Positions 1 to 8,600 of a DNA stretch of 32,890 bases are shown here, one piece after another. This DNA is from Rubrobacter sp. GTDB taxonomy: Bacteria; Actinomycetota; Rubrobacteria; Rubrobacterales; Rubrobacteraceae. The position numbers were made by a program, and so were the translations under genes. The stretch spans positions 1-32,890 of the forward strand of contig JACDAJ010000173.1 of NCBI GenBank assembly GCA_013695475.1. The letters run 5' to 3'. Each line of letters begins with the position of its first letter. Position 1 is the stretch's first letter. The notes below the pieces were generated by a model that was not told the origin of the DNA, did not search any database, and was given only the letters and a program-made list of their open reading frames with translations.

Positions 1-44
1 TCCCGGAAAGACGGATGGTCGTCCACGAGAAGCGTCTTTATCAA
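1..44 (-). CDS. Response regulator, N-terminal fragment (cut by window edge)
   Basis: Only the first 14 codons are visible. Read on the minus strand from a TTG start at 44, they give (M)IKTLLVDDHPSFR, the usual opening of a receiver domain: a hydrophobic first strand, then the paired acidic residues that help bind magnesium. The TTG start overlaps the TGA stop of the upstream kinase (TTGA), a translational-coupling arrangement, so the two probably form one two-component operon. VDDHP openings are common in NarL/FixJ-type regulators, but the output domain lies outside the window. Confidence 0.75.
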   Translation of the reverse strand, partial: MIKTLLVDDHPSFR

Positions 45-1621
45 GCGTCTCTTTCCAACTCGAACGCGAAAACAGACCCTTCCCCGGACGTGGATTCGAG
101 CGAAAGCCCCCCCCCATGCCGACGCACGATTCGGCGCGACAAATACAGCCCGAGTCCCGCCCCCGGAACCTTCCCACCCGAGGCGTCCCGCCCGCGCCCG
201 AACTTCTCGAAGATCCTCGCCACATCGCCCGGATGAACCCCGAACCCCCGATCAGCGACCTCGATGCGGACGAATTCTTTCCCGTTTTTACTTTCCGCAG
301 TCGCTCGAAGTTCGATGTCCGCCCCCGCCGGCGAATGCTTCGCGGCGTTCGAGATGAGGTTCCGAAGAACCTGCCCGATCCTCCCCGAGTCCGCGAGGAC
401 TTTCACACCTTTTTCGACCTCGGAATCCACGATGAGCTTCCGTTCTCCGGGGAGGGTTCGGTGGAAGGAGGCGGCTCCGGCGATGATGCCGTCGAGCGGG
501 GTCGGTCGCATCTCCACGTGGAAGTCGCCGCGCTCGACGCTCCCGGAGGTTCGCACGTCCTCGACGAGCGCGTTCAGCGAGTCGGTCTGCGACTGTATTT
601 CATCGAGGACGCGCTTCCGCTCGACGCTCGAAAGCTCCCCGCACGAGAGCATGTCCGAGAGGTTCCGGACGGCGGAGAGCGGGCCGTTGAGTTCGTGGGC
701 AACCATCGCGGTGAAGTCGGCCTTCATCACACCGAGTTCTTCGAGGCGATGGTTCGTCTCCTTCTCGGCGGAGAGGAGGTTTTCGCGCTCGGCGGCGATG
801 AGGCGGAGTTTGAGGATGCCCCCGAGGGCAACGACGGCGGCGAAGCCGAGGTGGAGGAAGTCGGCGGTCGTGATGACCGTGCTGTACGCGGTCGGCTGGA
901 AAACGGCTCGAAGCTGGGAGCCAGTGAGAAGCACCATCGCCACGAGGAGCCACCCCGCCGGATGCCCGCTCCGATAAAGCGAAGCCGCCCCGAAAGTTGC
1001 CGCAACCGCCAGCCCGAGCGGGACCATCGAGACCACCCAGTTCCACCCAGTCGCCTCATACGCGAGGGAGGACACCTCGGGGTTCGCGATGAGATGCGGC
1101 AGAAAAGCCCCGAACTCATGGGCGACGAAACCCGCCGCGACACACCCGGCCAATATCCCCGCGACGTGGCTCCGAGTCAGCCGCGGCGGATTCTTCATGA
1201 CAAGCCCCACCACGAAAAGAGCCGCCGTCATAATCCACACGAGGAGCGACTCATAAGTCGCCACGTTCGGGTCGTGCGGGCTTCCGAACAAAAGATTCTT
1301 ATATTGGAGGACAAGCCCCCCGACCCCCGACACGAAAAGTCCGGCAGCCACCCACAAAAGCCGGTCGCCGTGCCTCTCGGTGACGAACATGCTGAGGACG
1401 AGCGCGCCGAACAGCCGCGCGCTTGCGGTCGCCACGACCACTGCCACATGCGCCTGCGGCGCGAAGACCGCAAACCGCAATTGATCCGTATACAACGTCA
1501 CCGAAGACCATACGACGATGGCGAGCGCGAGAGCCGCCGCGAGGGCGATCACCCCCGGACGCAGCCCATAAAGCGTCGCCGCCATCCCATTTATCCCCGG
1601 ATGCCGAGACCTCCGTAACAT
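41..1621 (-). CDS. Membrane sensor histidine kinase
   Basis: About 526 residues. Residues 1-270 hold roughly eight hydrophobic segments with short loops, a membrane-embedded sensor without a large extracytoplasmic domain. The catalytic core follows: an H-box with H309 in VAHELNGPLSAV (the usual HELRTPL is altered to HELNGPL), an N-box NLISNAAKHS near 421, a G1 box DRGFG near 457 and a G2 box GAGLGLYLSRRI near 487. It should autophosphorylate H309 and pass phosphate to the receiver encoded just downstream. The start is uncertain. I chose ATG 1621, preceded by GGGGTGG; TTG 1627 and ATG 1585 are alternatives. The signal sensed cannot be read from the sequence. The gene is divergent from the SulP/DAB cluster, so it may regulate that cluster, but this is only inference from position. 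Confidence 0.9.
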   Translation of the reverse strand: MLRRSRHPGINGMAATLYGLRPGVIALAAALALAIVVWSSVTLYTDQLRFAVFAPQAHVAVVVATASARLFGALVLSMFVTERHGDRLLWVAAGLFVSGVGGLVLQYKNLLFGSPHDPNVATYESLLVWIMTAALFVVGLVMKNPPRLTRSHVAGILAGCVAAGFVAHEFGAFLPHLIANPEVSSLAYEATGWNWVVSMVPLGLAVAATFGAASLYRSGHPAGWLLVAMVLLTGSQLRAVFQPTAYSTVITTADFLHLGFAAVVALGGILKLRLIAAERENLLSAEKETNHRLEELGVMKADFTAMVAHELNGPLSAVRNLSDMLSCGELSSVERKRVLDEIQSQTDSLNALVEDVRTSGSVERGDFHVEMRPTPLDGIIAGAASFHRTLPGERKLIVDSEVEKGVKVLADSGRIGQVLRNLISNAAKHSPAGADIELRATAESKNGKEFVRIEVADRGFGVHPGDVARIFEKFGRGRDASGGKVPGAGLGLYLSRRIVRRHGGGLSLESTSGEGSVFAFELERDA

Positions 1622-2053
1622 CCGCAAACCACCCCATCAAACATCGGAAAATCGAATGCAATTTCCATTATATACGAACGACCGTTCCCCCCCGCCGGAA
1701 AGACGGTGAGTGGCGAATGGTGAATGCTTTTTCTCGACCGTCTCTTCCCGGACACTTTCGCCTCCCCGCCCGGCGAACTCCCGATAAATTCGAGACGATG
1801 CTTCGACAGCGAAAGTTTCGATATCCGCCTTTCCCGACCCCCGAAACGAGCGAAGCGAGTGCCTCCCGACTCCCGGCATTTTCGCAATTTGGCTATTTTT
1901 GGGGATGCGGCGGTCATATCGGAAGGCTCAAAATGTATCTCGGATGCACGGGAAAGATTTTGTATGGTGGATGCTCAAGCGGAAGTCTGTCTGGTTTTCG
2001 GCCTCTTCTTTGTCGGGGGCGCGTTTTTCGGGCGGGCGGGAAGAGGGTGAGAG
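1622..2053. other. Divergent intergenic region, kinase / sulP
   Basis: There is no credible gene here. The region holds one copy of the dispersed element (1700-1892), and the ribosome binding site of the SulP gene (GAAGAGGGTGAGAG, ending next to ATG 2054). Promoters for both flanking operons must lie here, but I could not pick a clear -35/-10 pair. Reading frames across the area are short and have the composition of the repeat. Confidence 0.6.
1700..1892 (+). repeat. Dispersed heptamer-headed element, copy A
   Basis: It begins with a degenerate 7-bp repeat (GGTGAAT-like, 1706-1727). It then carries TTCGCCTCCCCGCCCGGC at 1757-1774, which is found exactly on the other strand at 27448-27465. 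It also has ATGCTTCGAC near 1798 and ends with TCCCGACTCCCGG at 1864-1876 followed by a TTTTCGCAATTTGG tail. The same blocks occur in the same order in copies B (18455-18630), C (27351-27586) and D (13979-14145). It has no coding capacity. Confidence 0.6.
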
Positions 2054-3754
2054 ATGAGCAGCGACGAGGTAGGCCGACAGCCAGTGGCCGGGGGCGAGCC
2101 GGAGCCGGAGCGCCCGGAGCCGCCGAAGGATTATTTGCCGGGGCTGGCCGAGAACTGGAAGAATGACGCGGTCTCCGGGTTCGTCATCTTCCTCATCGCA
2201 CTTCCGCTGTGCCTCGGCATCGCGCTCGCTTCCGGGTTCCCGCCGATAGCCGGGATCATCTCCGGCATCATCGCGGGCATGCTCGTCTCGCTGATCAGCG
2301 GCTCGCATGTCACGATAAACGGCCCGGCGGCGGGTATGATCGTGATCGTCCTCGGAGCCGTCCAGGAACTCGGCGGCGGAGACGCGGCTCTCGGCTACCA
2401 ACTCGCGCTCGCCGTCGGCGTCGTGGCCGGGGTCATCCAGATCGGACTCGCGTTCATACGAGCCGGGAAACTCACCGGGTTCTTCGCCTCTTCGGTGATC
2501 CACGGCATGCTCGCCGGGATCGGCCTCATCATCATGGCCGGGCAAATCCACATCGCCCTCGGACGCGAAAACCCCGGCGAACACGGACTCGGAATTCTCA
2601 CCGCCATCCCACCGACTTTCTTGAATTTGAATCCGTATGTCGCGCTCATCGGGCTGGCGGCGGTTCTCATCATGGTTTTCTGGCCGAAGATGGGGAGGAT
2701 CGCCGGGATCGTCCCCGCCCCCCTCGTCGCGGTGGTCATCGGGACGCTCATGGCTATCGGCCTCGGCGTCGGGAGCGGCGCCCCGTATACGCTTTTCGGG
2801 AACACATACGAGACGGGGGCGCAGTTCCTCGTCCCGCTGCCGGAGGGCGGACTCCTCGCGGGATTCGCTTTCCCGGACTTCTCGCAAATACTCACCGGGA
2901 CTTCCATAAAGTGGATCTTCCTCTTCGTCTTCGTGGCGAGTTTGGAATCCCTCCTCACCGCCGAGGCGGTTGACAAAATAGACCCGTACAAACGCCAGTC
3001 GAACATGAACAAGGAATTGTTCGGCAAGGGCGTCGGGAACGCGCTTTCGAGCGGCATCGGCGGGCTGCCCATGATCGCCGAGGTCGTCCGCAGCAAAGCG
3101 AACATTTTGCAGGGCGCGAAAACCCGGTGGTCGAACTTCTTCCACGGCTTCTTCCTCCTCGCGTTCGTCCTCGCGGTGCCGGGGCTTTTGTCGCAGATTC
3201 CACTCTCCGCCCTCGCCGGAGTCCTTCTCGTCATCGGCTTCCGGCTCGCCCACCCGAAAGAATTCGGCCACGCGCTCCACGTCGGACGCACGGAGTTTTT
3301 GTTCATGCTCGTCACGGCGATCACCGTTCTTTTGACCGACCTCCTTATCGGGGTGGCGACCGGACTCATCGTGGCGTTCATCATCGCGTTCGTCGTCGGG
3401 CGCACGAAGCCGTCGAACGTTTTCAAGCCGAAGGTGGATATCCAGTCGGAGAACGGGACGGTTCCGGTCAATTTCTCGGGGGCGCTCGGGTTCCACAACT
3501 TCCTCGGGATTCGGAGTCGGTTGGATTCCGTGCCGGAAGGAAAGAACATCGTGATGGATTTCTCGGGGGTTCATTTCATAGACCACACGGTCATGGATCG
3601 CCTCTCCGACTTCGACCGCGTATACACCGACAACGGCGGCGAGGTCGAGTGGCGGAACATGGACCACCTCGAAGCCTCCGGCCACGACGACCTCTCGCCG
3701 AGGCGCGGGACGCCCGTGGCGGCGGAGGAGACAAGAACCCCGACTTCGGTATAG
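2054..3754 (+). CDS. SulP family anion (probable bicarbonate) transporter with STAS domain
   Basis: A 566-residue membrane protein. After a proline- and glutamate-rich tail of about 35 residues, it has the SulP core of about 12 hydrophobic segments (residues 38-450). This includes the early GSHVTINGPAAGMIV block, where the substrate site of SLC26/SulP proteins is built. Residues 465-545 match a short STAS domain (VNFSGALGFHNFL, then NIVMDFSGVHFIDHTVMDRL). SulP proteins move sulfate, bicarbonate or dicarboxylates, and BicA is the cyanobacterial Na+/HCO3- member. The position at the head of a DabA/antiporter cluster makes bicarbonate the best guess for substrate, but the sequence alone does not prove it. 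The start is set by a GAAGAGGGTGAGAG binding site next to ATG 2054. The stop lies 10 bp before the CBS gene. Confidence 0.88.
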   Translation: MSSDEVGRQPVAGGEPEPERPEPPKDYLPGLAENWKNDAVSGFVIFLIALPLCLGIALASGFPPIAGIISGIIAGMLVSLISGSHVTINGPAAGMIVIVLGAVQELGGGDAALGYQLALAVGVVAGVIQIGLAFIRAGKLTGFFASSVIHGMLAGIGLIIMAGQIHIALGRENPGEHGLGILTAIPPTFLNLNPYVALIGLAAVLIMVFWPKMGRIAGIVPAPLVAVVIGTLMAIGLGVGSGAPYTLFGNTYETGAQFLVPLPEGGLLAGFAFPDFSQILTGTSIKWIFLFVFVASLESLLTAEAVDKIDPYKRQSNMNKELFGKGVGNALSSGIGGLPMIAEVVRSKANILQGAKTRWSNFFHGFFLLAFVLAVPGLLSQIPLSALAGVLLVIGFRLAHPKEFGHALHVGRTEFLFMLVTAITVLLTDLLIGVATGLIVAFIIAFVVGRTKPSNVFKPKVDIQSENGTVPVNFSGALGFHNFLGIRSRLDSVPEGKNIVMDFSGVHFIDHTVMDRLSDFDRVYTDNGGEVEWRNMDHLEASGHDDLSPRRGTPVAAEETRTPTSV

Positions 3755-3764
3755 CGAGGACTCC

Positions 3765-4166
3765 ATGCTCATCGAATCATTCGTGACTCGGCGGGAGATC
3801 CTCTCCGTGGAGCCGGGCGACACCCTCGCCGAGGCGGCCCGGCGAATATGGGAGCGCCGCGTGGGTTCGGCGGTGGTGATCTCCGGCGACGACCCTCCCG
3901 GAATCATCACCGAGCGGGACATCCTCCGCGCGGTCGCCGAAGGAGCCGACCCGACGGGCGTGAAAGTCGGCGAATACATGACCTCCCGGGCGGTCGCCAT
4001 CACCCCGGCGTGGCACGTCGAGGACGCCGCCCGAACCATGATCGAGCGCGGTTTCCGGCACCTCATCGTGATCGAAGAGGAAAGTGGAGAAATCGCGGGC
4101 ATACTCTCGATCCGGGACATGATGAGGGCGATGCTCGAAACGAAAAAAAGGACGCTCGCCGGATGA
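3765..4166 (+). CDS. Two-CBS-domain protein
   Basis: A soluble 133-residue protein built of two CBS motifs, about residues 8-60 and 68-127. Hallmarks are GSAVVISGDDPPGIITERDILRAVAEG in the first and FRHLIVIEEESGEIAGILSIRDMMRAM in the second. CBS pairs bind adenine nucleotides or S-adenosylmethionine and often gate a partner transporter or enzyme. It lies 10 bp after the SulP stop and 39 bp before the first NuoM-like gene, so it is almost certainly cotranscribed. By inference it could report energy state to the SulP transporter or the membrane complex. The ligand is unknown. Confidence 0.88.
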   Translation: MLIESFVTRREILSVEPGDTLAEAARRIWERRVGSAVVISGDDPPGIITERDILRAVAEGADPTGVKVGEYMTSRAVAITPAWHVEDAARTMIERGFRHLIVIEEESGEIAGILSIRDMMRAMLETKKRTLAG

Positions 4167-4205
4167 GGCCGACGAGGACATGAGGACGACGACGAGGAGC
4201 GTGTC

Positions 4206-5684
4206 ATGGCTGTCATGAACAACATCCCTATCCTGAGCTTGATCGTCTGGCTGCCGCTCGTCGGCGTCGCGGTCGTCCTCTTCCTGCCCGCGAAGCAGGT
4301 GAAGGCGATTCAAGCCGTCGCGGTCGGGTGCGCCGGGGTGTCGTTCCTCCTTTGCTGGAGCCTCCTCTTCGCCTTCGACCGAGGCACGAGCGAACTCCAA
4401 TTCACCGAGCGAGCCGAGTGGATCCCCGACCTCGGCATGACATACTCCCTCGGCCTCGATGGCCTCTCTTTCCCCCTCCTTCTTCTCACCACCCTCGTCA
4501 CCCTCGCGGCGGTCGTCGCTTCTTTGAGCCTCATCCACGACCGGATAAAGGGATATTTCGCATGGTTCCTTCTTTTGGAGTTCGCGGTTCTCGGGGTTTT
4601 CGTGGCGCAGGATTGGTTCCTGTTTTACGTTTTCTATGAGGTCGGCCTCGTCCCGATGTTCTTCCTGATCGGCTTGTGGGGAGGGACGAGAAAAGACGTC
4701 GCGGCGATGAGCTTTTTCTTGTATACGCTCGTCGGTTCGATCTTCATGCTCCTCGGGATCATCGCGGTTTATCTCAACTCGGACCCCGGCACGTTCGATA
4801 TGCGCCAGCTTCTCGAGTCCCGCGACGGATGGACGGAGACGTTCCAGACCGGAGCTTTCCTCGCGTTTCTCGTCGGGTTCGCGGTGAAGATCCCGATCTT
4901 CCCGCTCCACGGCTGGCTGCCGCTCGCGCACGTCGAGGCCCCGACCCCCGTGAGCATGGTCCTCTCCGGCCTCCTCCTGAAAATGGGCGCATACGGCCTC
5001 ATGCGGGCCGGGGAGCTTTTGCCGCTCGGCCTCGAATGGTTCGCGCCGATTCTCCTCGCGCTCGGATTCATAAATATTTTGTATGGCGCGCTCCTCGCGT
5101 GGCGTCAGACGGACTTGAAATCCATCGTGGCCTTCTCATCCATCGACCATATGGGGTTCGTCCTCGTCGGCATCGCCGCGCTGAACGTCCTCGGGTTCAC
5201 CGGGGCTGTGATGATGATGGTGACGCACGGCATCATCTCGGCGGCTCTATTTTTCCTCGTCGGGGTTATTTATGAGCAGGCGCATACCCGCGACATGACG
5301 GATTTCAGCGGGCTTATGTCGAGTGTGCCGGTGTTTTCGATCCTCATTTCGCTTTCGTTCCTCGCTTCGATGGGGCTTCCGGGTTTGGCGCAGTTCGTGA
5401 GTGAGTTCCACGTTCTCGTCGGCGGTTTCCAGGAATGGGGGTTGTGGATCATCATCGCCCTCCTCGGGATCCTTCTCACGGCGGCGTATTCGCTGCGGAC
5501 CATCGGACGGATGGTGATGGGCGATGTGGACCCACGATGGGCGAACCTGAAAGACATCGGCGGGAGCGAACTCGTCGTCATCCTCCCCCTCGCCGCGCTC
5601 ATGCTCATACTCGGACTTTATCCGAGCGTGGCTCTCGGACTCATGAACGAAACGATGGCTCAATTTGCTGCCCTCTTCGGCTAG
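4206..5684 (+). CDS. NuoM-like antiporter subunit 1 of DAB-type cluster
   Basis: A 492-residue integral membrane protein of the Proton_antipo_M family with about 14 hydrophobic segments. It keeps the charged residues of the ion path. These are E145 in VFYEVGLVP, K228 in FAVKIPIFP, K259 in LLLKMGAYG and E400 in VSEFHVL, with the canonical HGWLPLAHVEAPTPVS loop between the lysines. Of the five antiporter-like proteins here it is closest to true NuoM. The start is ATG 4206 with GAGGAG upstream. The stop is 10 bp before dabA, with the dabA binding site in the gap. With no NuoBCDI genes around, a role as proton or sodium channel in a DabA complex is more likely than complex I. Confidence 0.88.
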   Translation: MAVMNNIPILSLIVWLPLVGVAVVLFLPAKQVKAIQAVAVGCAGVSFLLCWSLLFAFDRGTSELQFTERAEWIPDLGMTYSLGLDGLSFPLLLLTTLVTLAAVVASLSLIHDRIKGYFAWFLLLEFAVLGVFVAQDWFLFYVFYEVGLVPMFFLIGLWGGTRKDVAAMSFFLYTLVGSIFMLLGIIAVYLNSDPGTFDMRQLLESRDGWTETFQTGAFLAFLVGFAVKIPIFPLHGWLPLAHVEAPTPVSMVLSGLLLKMGAYGLMRAGELLPLGLEWFAPILLALGFINILYGALLAWRQTDLKSIVAFSSIDHMGFVLVGIAALNVLGFTGAVMMMVTHGIISAALFFLVGVIYEQAHTRDMTDFSGLMSSVPVFSILISLSFLASMGLPGLAQFVSEFHVLVGGFQEWGLWIIIALLGILLTAAYSLRTIGRMVMGDVDPRWANLKDIGGSELVVILPLAALMLILGLYPSVALGLMNETMAQFAALFG

Positions 5685-5694
5685 AAAGGGACAC

Positions 5695-8600
5695 ATGCTC
5701 CCCGACATCACAAACGAAATGCGCCACCACCTCAAGCACGAGGTGGATCATTTCAGCCACCTCCTCGCCGGACAAGGCCCGATCGAAACCTTCGTCCACC
5801 ACAACACACTCCACGGCCTCCAACATCTCCCCTTCGAGGTCGCGGTCGTCGAGGCCGAACGCATTCTCGGAGGCCGCGGATATTTGCCGAACGAAGAATT
5901 CCGCGCCCTTTACGCGAGAGGCCGCATCTCCGACGACGACATATCCGCCGCCTTCGAGAGACGCGAATTCCCCGACGAACCGAACGTGGAGGTCGGGAAA
6001 TGGCGCATCGAAGCCGGGGAGGTCCGGCGCGTCCATCTCCTCCGGGGCATCGAGCCACTCGATCCCGCCCGGCTCGGCTTCGAAGTCCACGAACGAGGCG
6101 CGACCCGCCGCCTCCACGACGACGTCCCGGACGACACCCGGGCATCGCTCATGGAAAAAGCGAAAGACGAACTCGCCCGGAGCATGGACCGCATAGGCCG
6201 CGAATGGACGCTCTCGGACTGGATCGGCGTCCATCTCAATCTCGATCCGGCGAAACGCCTCCGCGTCGAAGTCCGAGGCGAAATGGAGGAAGGCCGGGGC
6301 GAATCGGGAAATACGGAAGCCGGACTTCGAGCGATGGGAATCCCCGAAGAACGGTGGGACGGGTACCTCGCGTGCATAGACCGGCGTTTCGGAGGCGCGT
6401 CTGTGAAAGATGCCGAGCGCGGTCGAGCCGGAGACAAGCCTGTGAAAGACGCGAAGCGCGGACAAATTGAAGATGCGTCCGTGAACGATGCCGGGCGCGG
6501 TCGAATCGGGGACGCTCCCGTGACCGAGGCGGAGCGAGATCAAATACGCCGTCTCTGGCTCGATGCGGAGGCGCGTATTGTGAGGAGGCTCGCCCGGCGG
6601 CATTTCGGAGTGCGCGGGACTTTTTCTGACATCGCCCGTCGTTTCGAGGCGGATTTGGAGGGGTATGCGGTTCTTTCGCTTTGGGGGGCGTGCCTCGGGG
6701 CGCATGGCCTCGAAGACCCGCTCTCGACGACGGATTCGGAGCATTTCGGGGAGCGGAATCCGGACGGGGCGGCGGAGCGGATGGAGGAGCGTTTCCGGCA
6801 CATGGAGCGGTGGGGAGGGCCGCCCATCCCACTCACCGAAGAACTCGGGAACGCCGTCCGGGAAGTCGTGCATGGGGAGATGTCTCGTTTGGAAGGAAGC
6901 TCCGAAAACGGCGGCGGCGACGAGGCTTCGACTTTGGAGGCGGCGCATCTTTGCTGGCTGGTTCTCCACGACCTCGGGAAGGCCGGGCTGAATCGGAGGG
7001 GGCTTGCCGCGCTCGAGATTCTTCTTTCTTTGCGGGGGGAGCATTCCGAGCTTTTGGCGGAGCTTCACAGGCGGGACCCGCGGCGCCGGATGCGCGAGTT
7101 CATGAGCCGGAGCATCGAGGCGGAGATGTGTCGGCTCGGGCGCGACAAATCCCACAGCGATTTCTTGATGGAGATCGTCGGTGAGGACGTGAGCGGGCGG
7201 GTGAACGAGTATGTGATCAAACGCTGCGCGGCGTTCCTCGACGAGGGTTTGGCGGCGTGGCGGCTTCCGGGACGCGCTCTCGGGTTTTATGACTCGTGGA
7301 AGAGCCTCGCCGGGAAAGACCGGACTTTGGAGTTCGACAACCTTCCCGGATGGCGCGACTCACTCCATCATTTGCCCGCGCTGGCGAGGGATGCGGTTAT
7401 ACAAAGGCTTCGGGAGCTTGGCGTTCGGGAGGAGGATTGGGGGGATTATCTGGGACGTTTGATCCTTCAGCTTCCCGGATGGGCGGGCATGATCCAATGG
7501 CGAGAAACCCACCCGCAATACGCCCGCCAGGAAACACAACCGATCGACCTCATCCAATACCTCGCCGTCCGCCTTTTCTACGAAACACTCCTCATCCAGA
7601 AAATCTGCGGCGAAACGTGGCGCCTCGACGGAAGCGTACACAGCCTCCGCGCATACTTCGAGTCCCACCCCTCCGAATTCTTCGTCCGGCGCGAAATGCG
7701 GAAAGGGAACCTCCCCGACTACCTCGCCGAACAATCCCGGAACCTCGCCGCCGACCCGTCCGCTTCCGGCGGCCCCGAAGACGAACGCTGGCAAACCCTC
7801 GCCGACATGATCTGGGCGCACCGCGAAAGCGACGCCGCCTCGGCGATATGCGGCGACACATGGCGACTCTTCCATCTCGCGCAATTCCTCGCCCTCACAG
7901 GCGAGGAAATCCGTTCGCTCTCCGAAAAAGAAAGAGTGCGTTTGCTCGGAATCGTGGATGGGTTTCCGGGTTCGGAGCATGGGCCGGTTTGGCTCACGGC
8001 TTATGAGCGGAATTATCGGGACGGGATTTTGAACGCGCTCTCCGAGAATCGTGGGCGGGGTCGCTGGAAGACGCGGGAGACGCGCCCGAAGGCGCAGGTC
8101 GTGTATTGCATTGACGAGCGCGAGGAGGCGATTCGCCGCCACTTCGAGGAGATAAACCCGGAGTATGAGACATTCGGAGCGGCGGGGTTCTTCGGGGTTG
8201 CGATGCAATATCAGGCTTTGGATGACCACGGGACGACCCCGCTTTGCCCGGCGGTTGTCAGCCCGATAAACAAGATCGTGGAGGTTCAGCGCCCGGAGGA
8301 GGCCGAGCGGCTTGCGACGCACAATACGCGCTCGAAGTGGGAGGAGACTTTCCACAACGCATACTGGGAGACGGAGCGGAACTCCGTTTCGGCGTATTTC
8401 CTCATCCACCTCGTCGGGCTTTTGCAAAGCGTGCCTTTGATCGGGAGGATCCTCGCCCCCCGCGCATATTCGGTGGTCGCGGATAAAGTCCATCACCGCG
8501 TCGTCCCATCGGTCCGGACCTCCCTCGCGCTCGACGCCGGGGAGACTCACAAGCTCGACGGCGCGTACAAAGTCGGGTTCGTCATCGAGGAGCAGGCGAA

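Noticed and set aside
1928-4225. A 765-residue minus-strand open frame opposite the SulP and CBS genes
   Set aside because: Charged low-complexity translation, antisense to two well-supported proteins.
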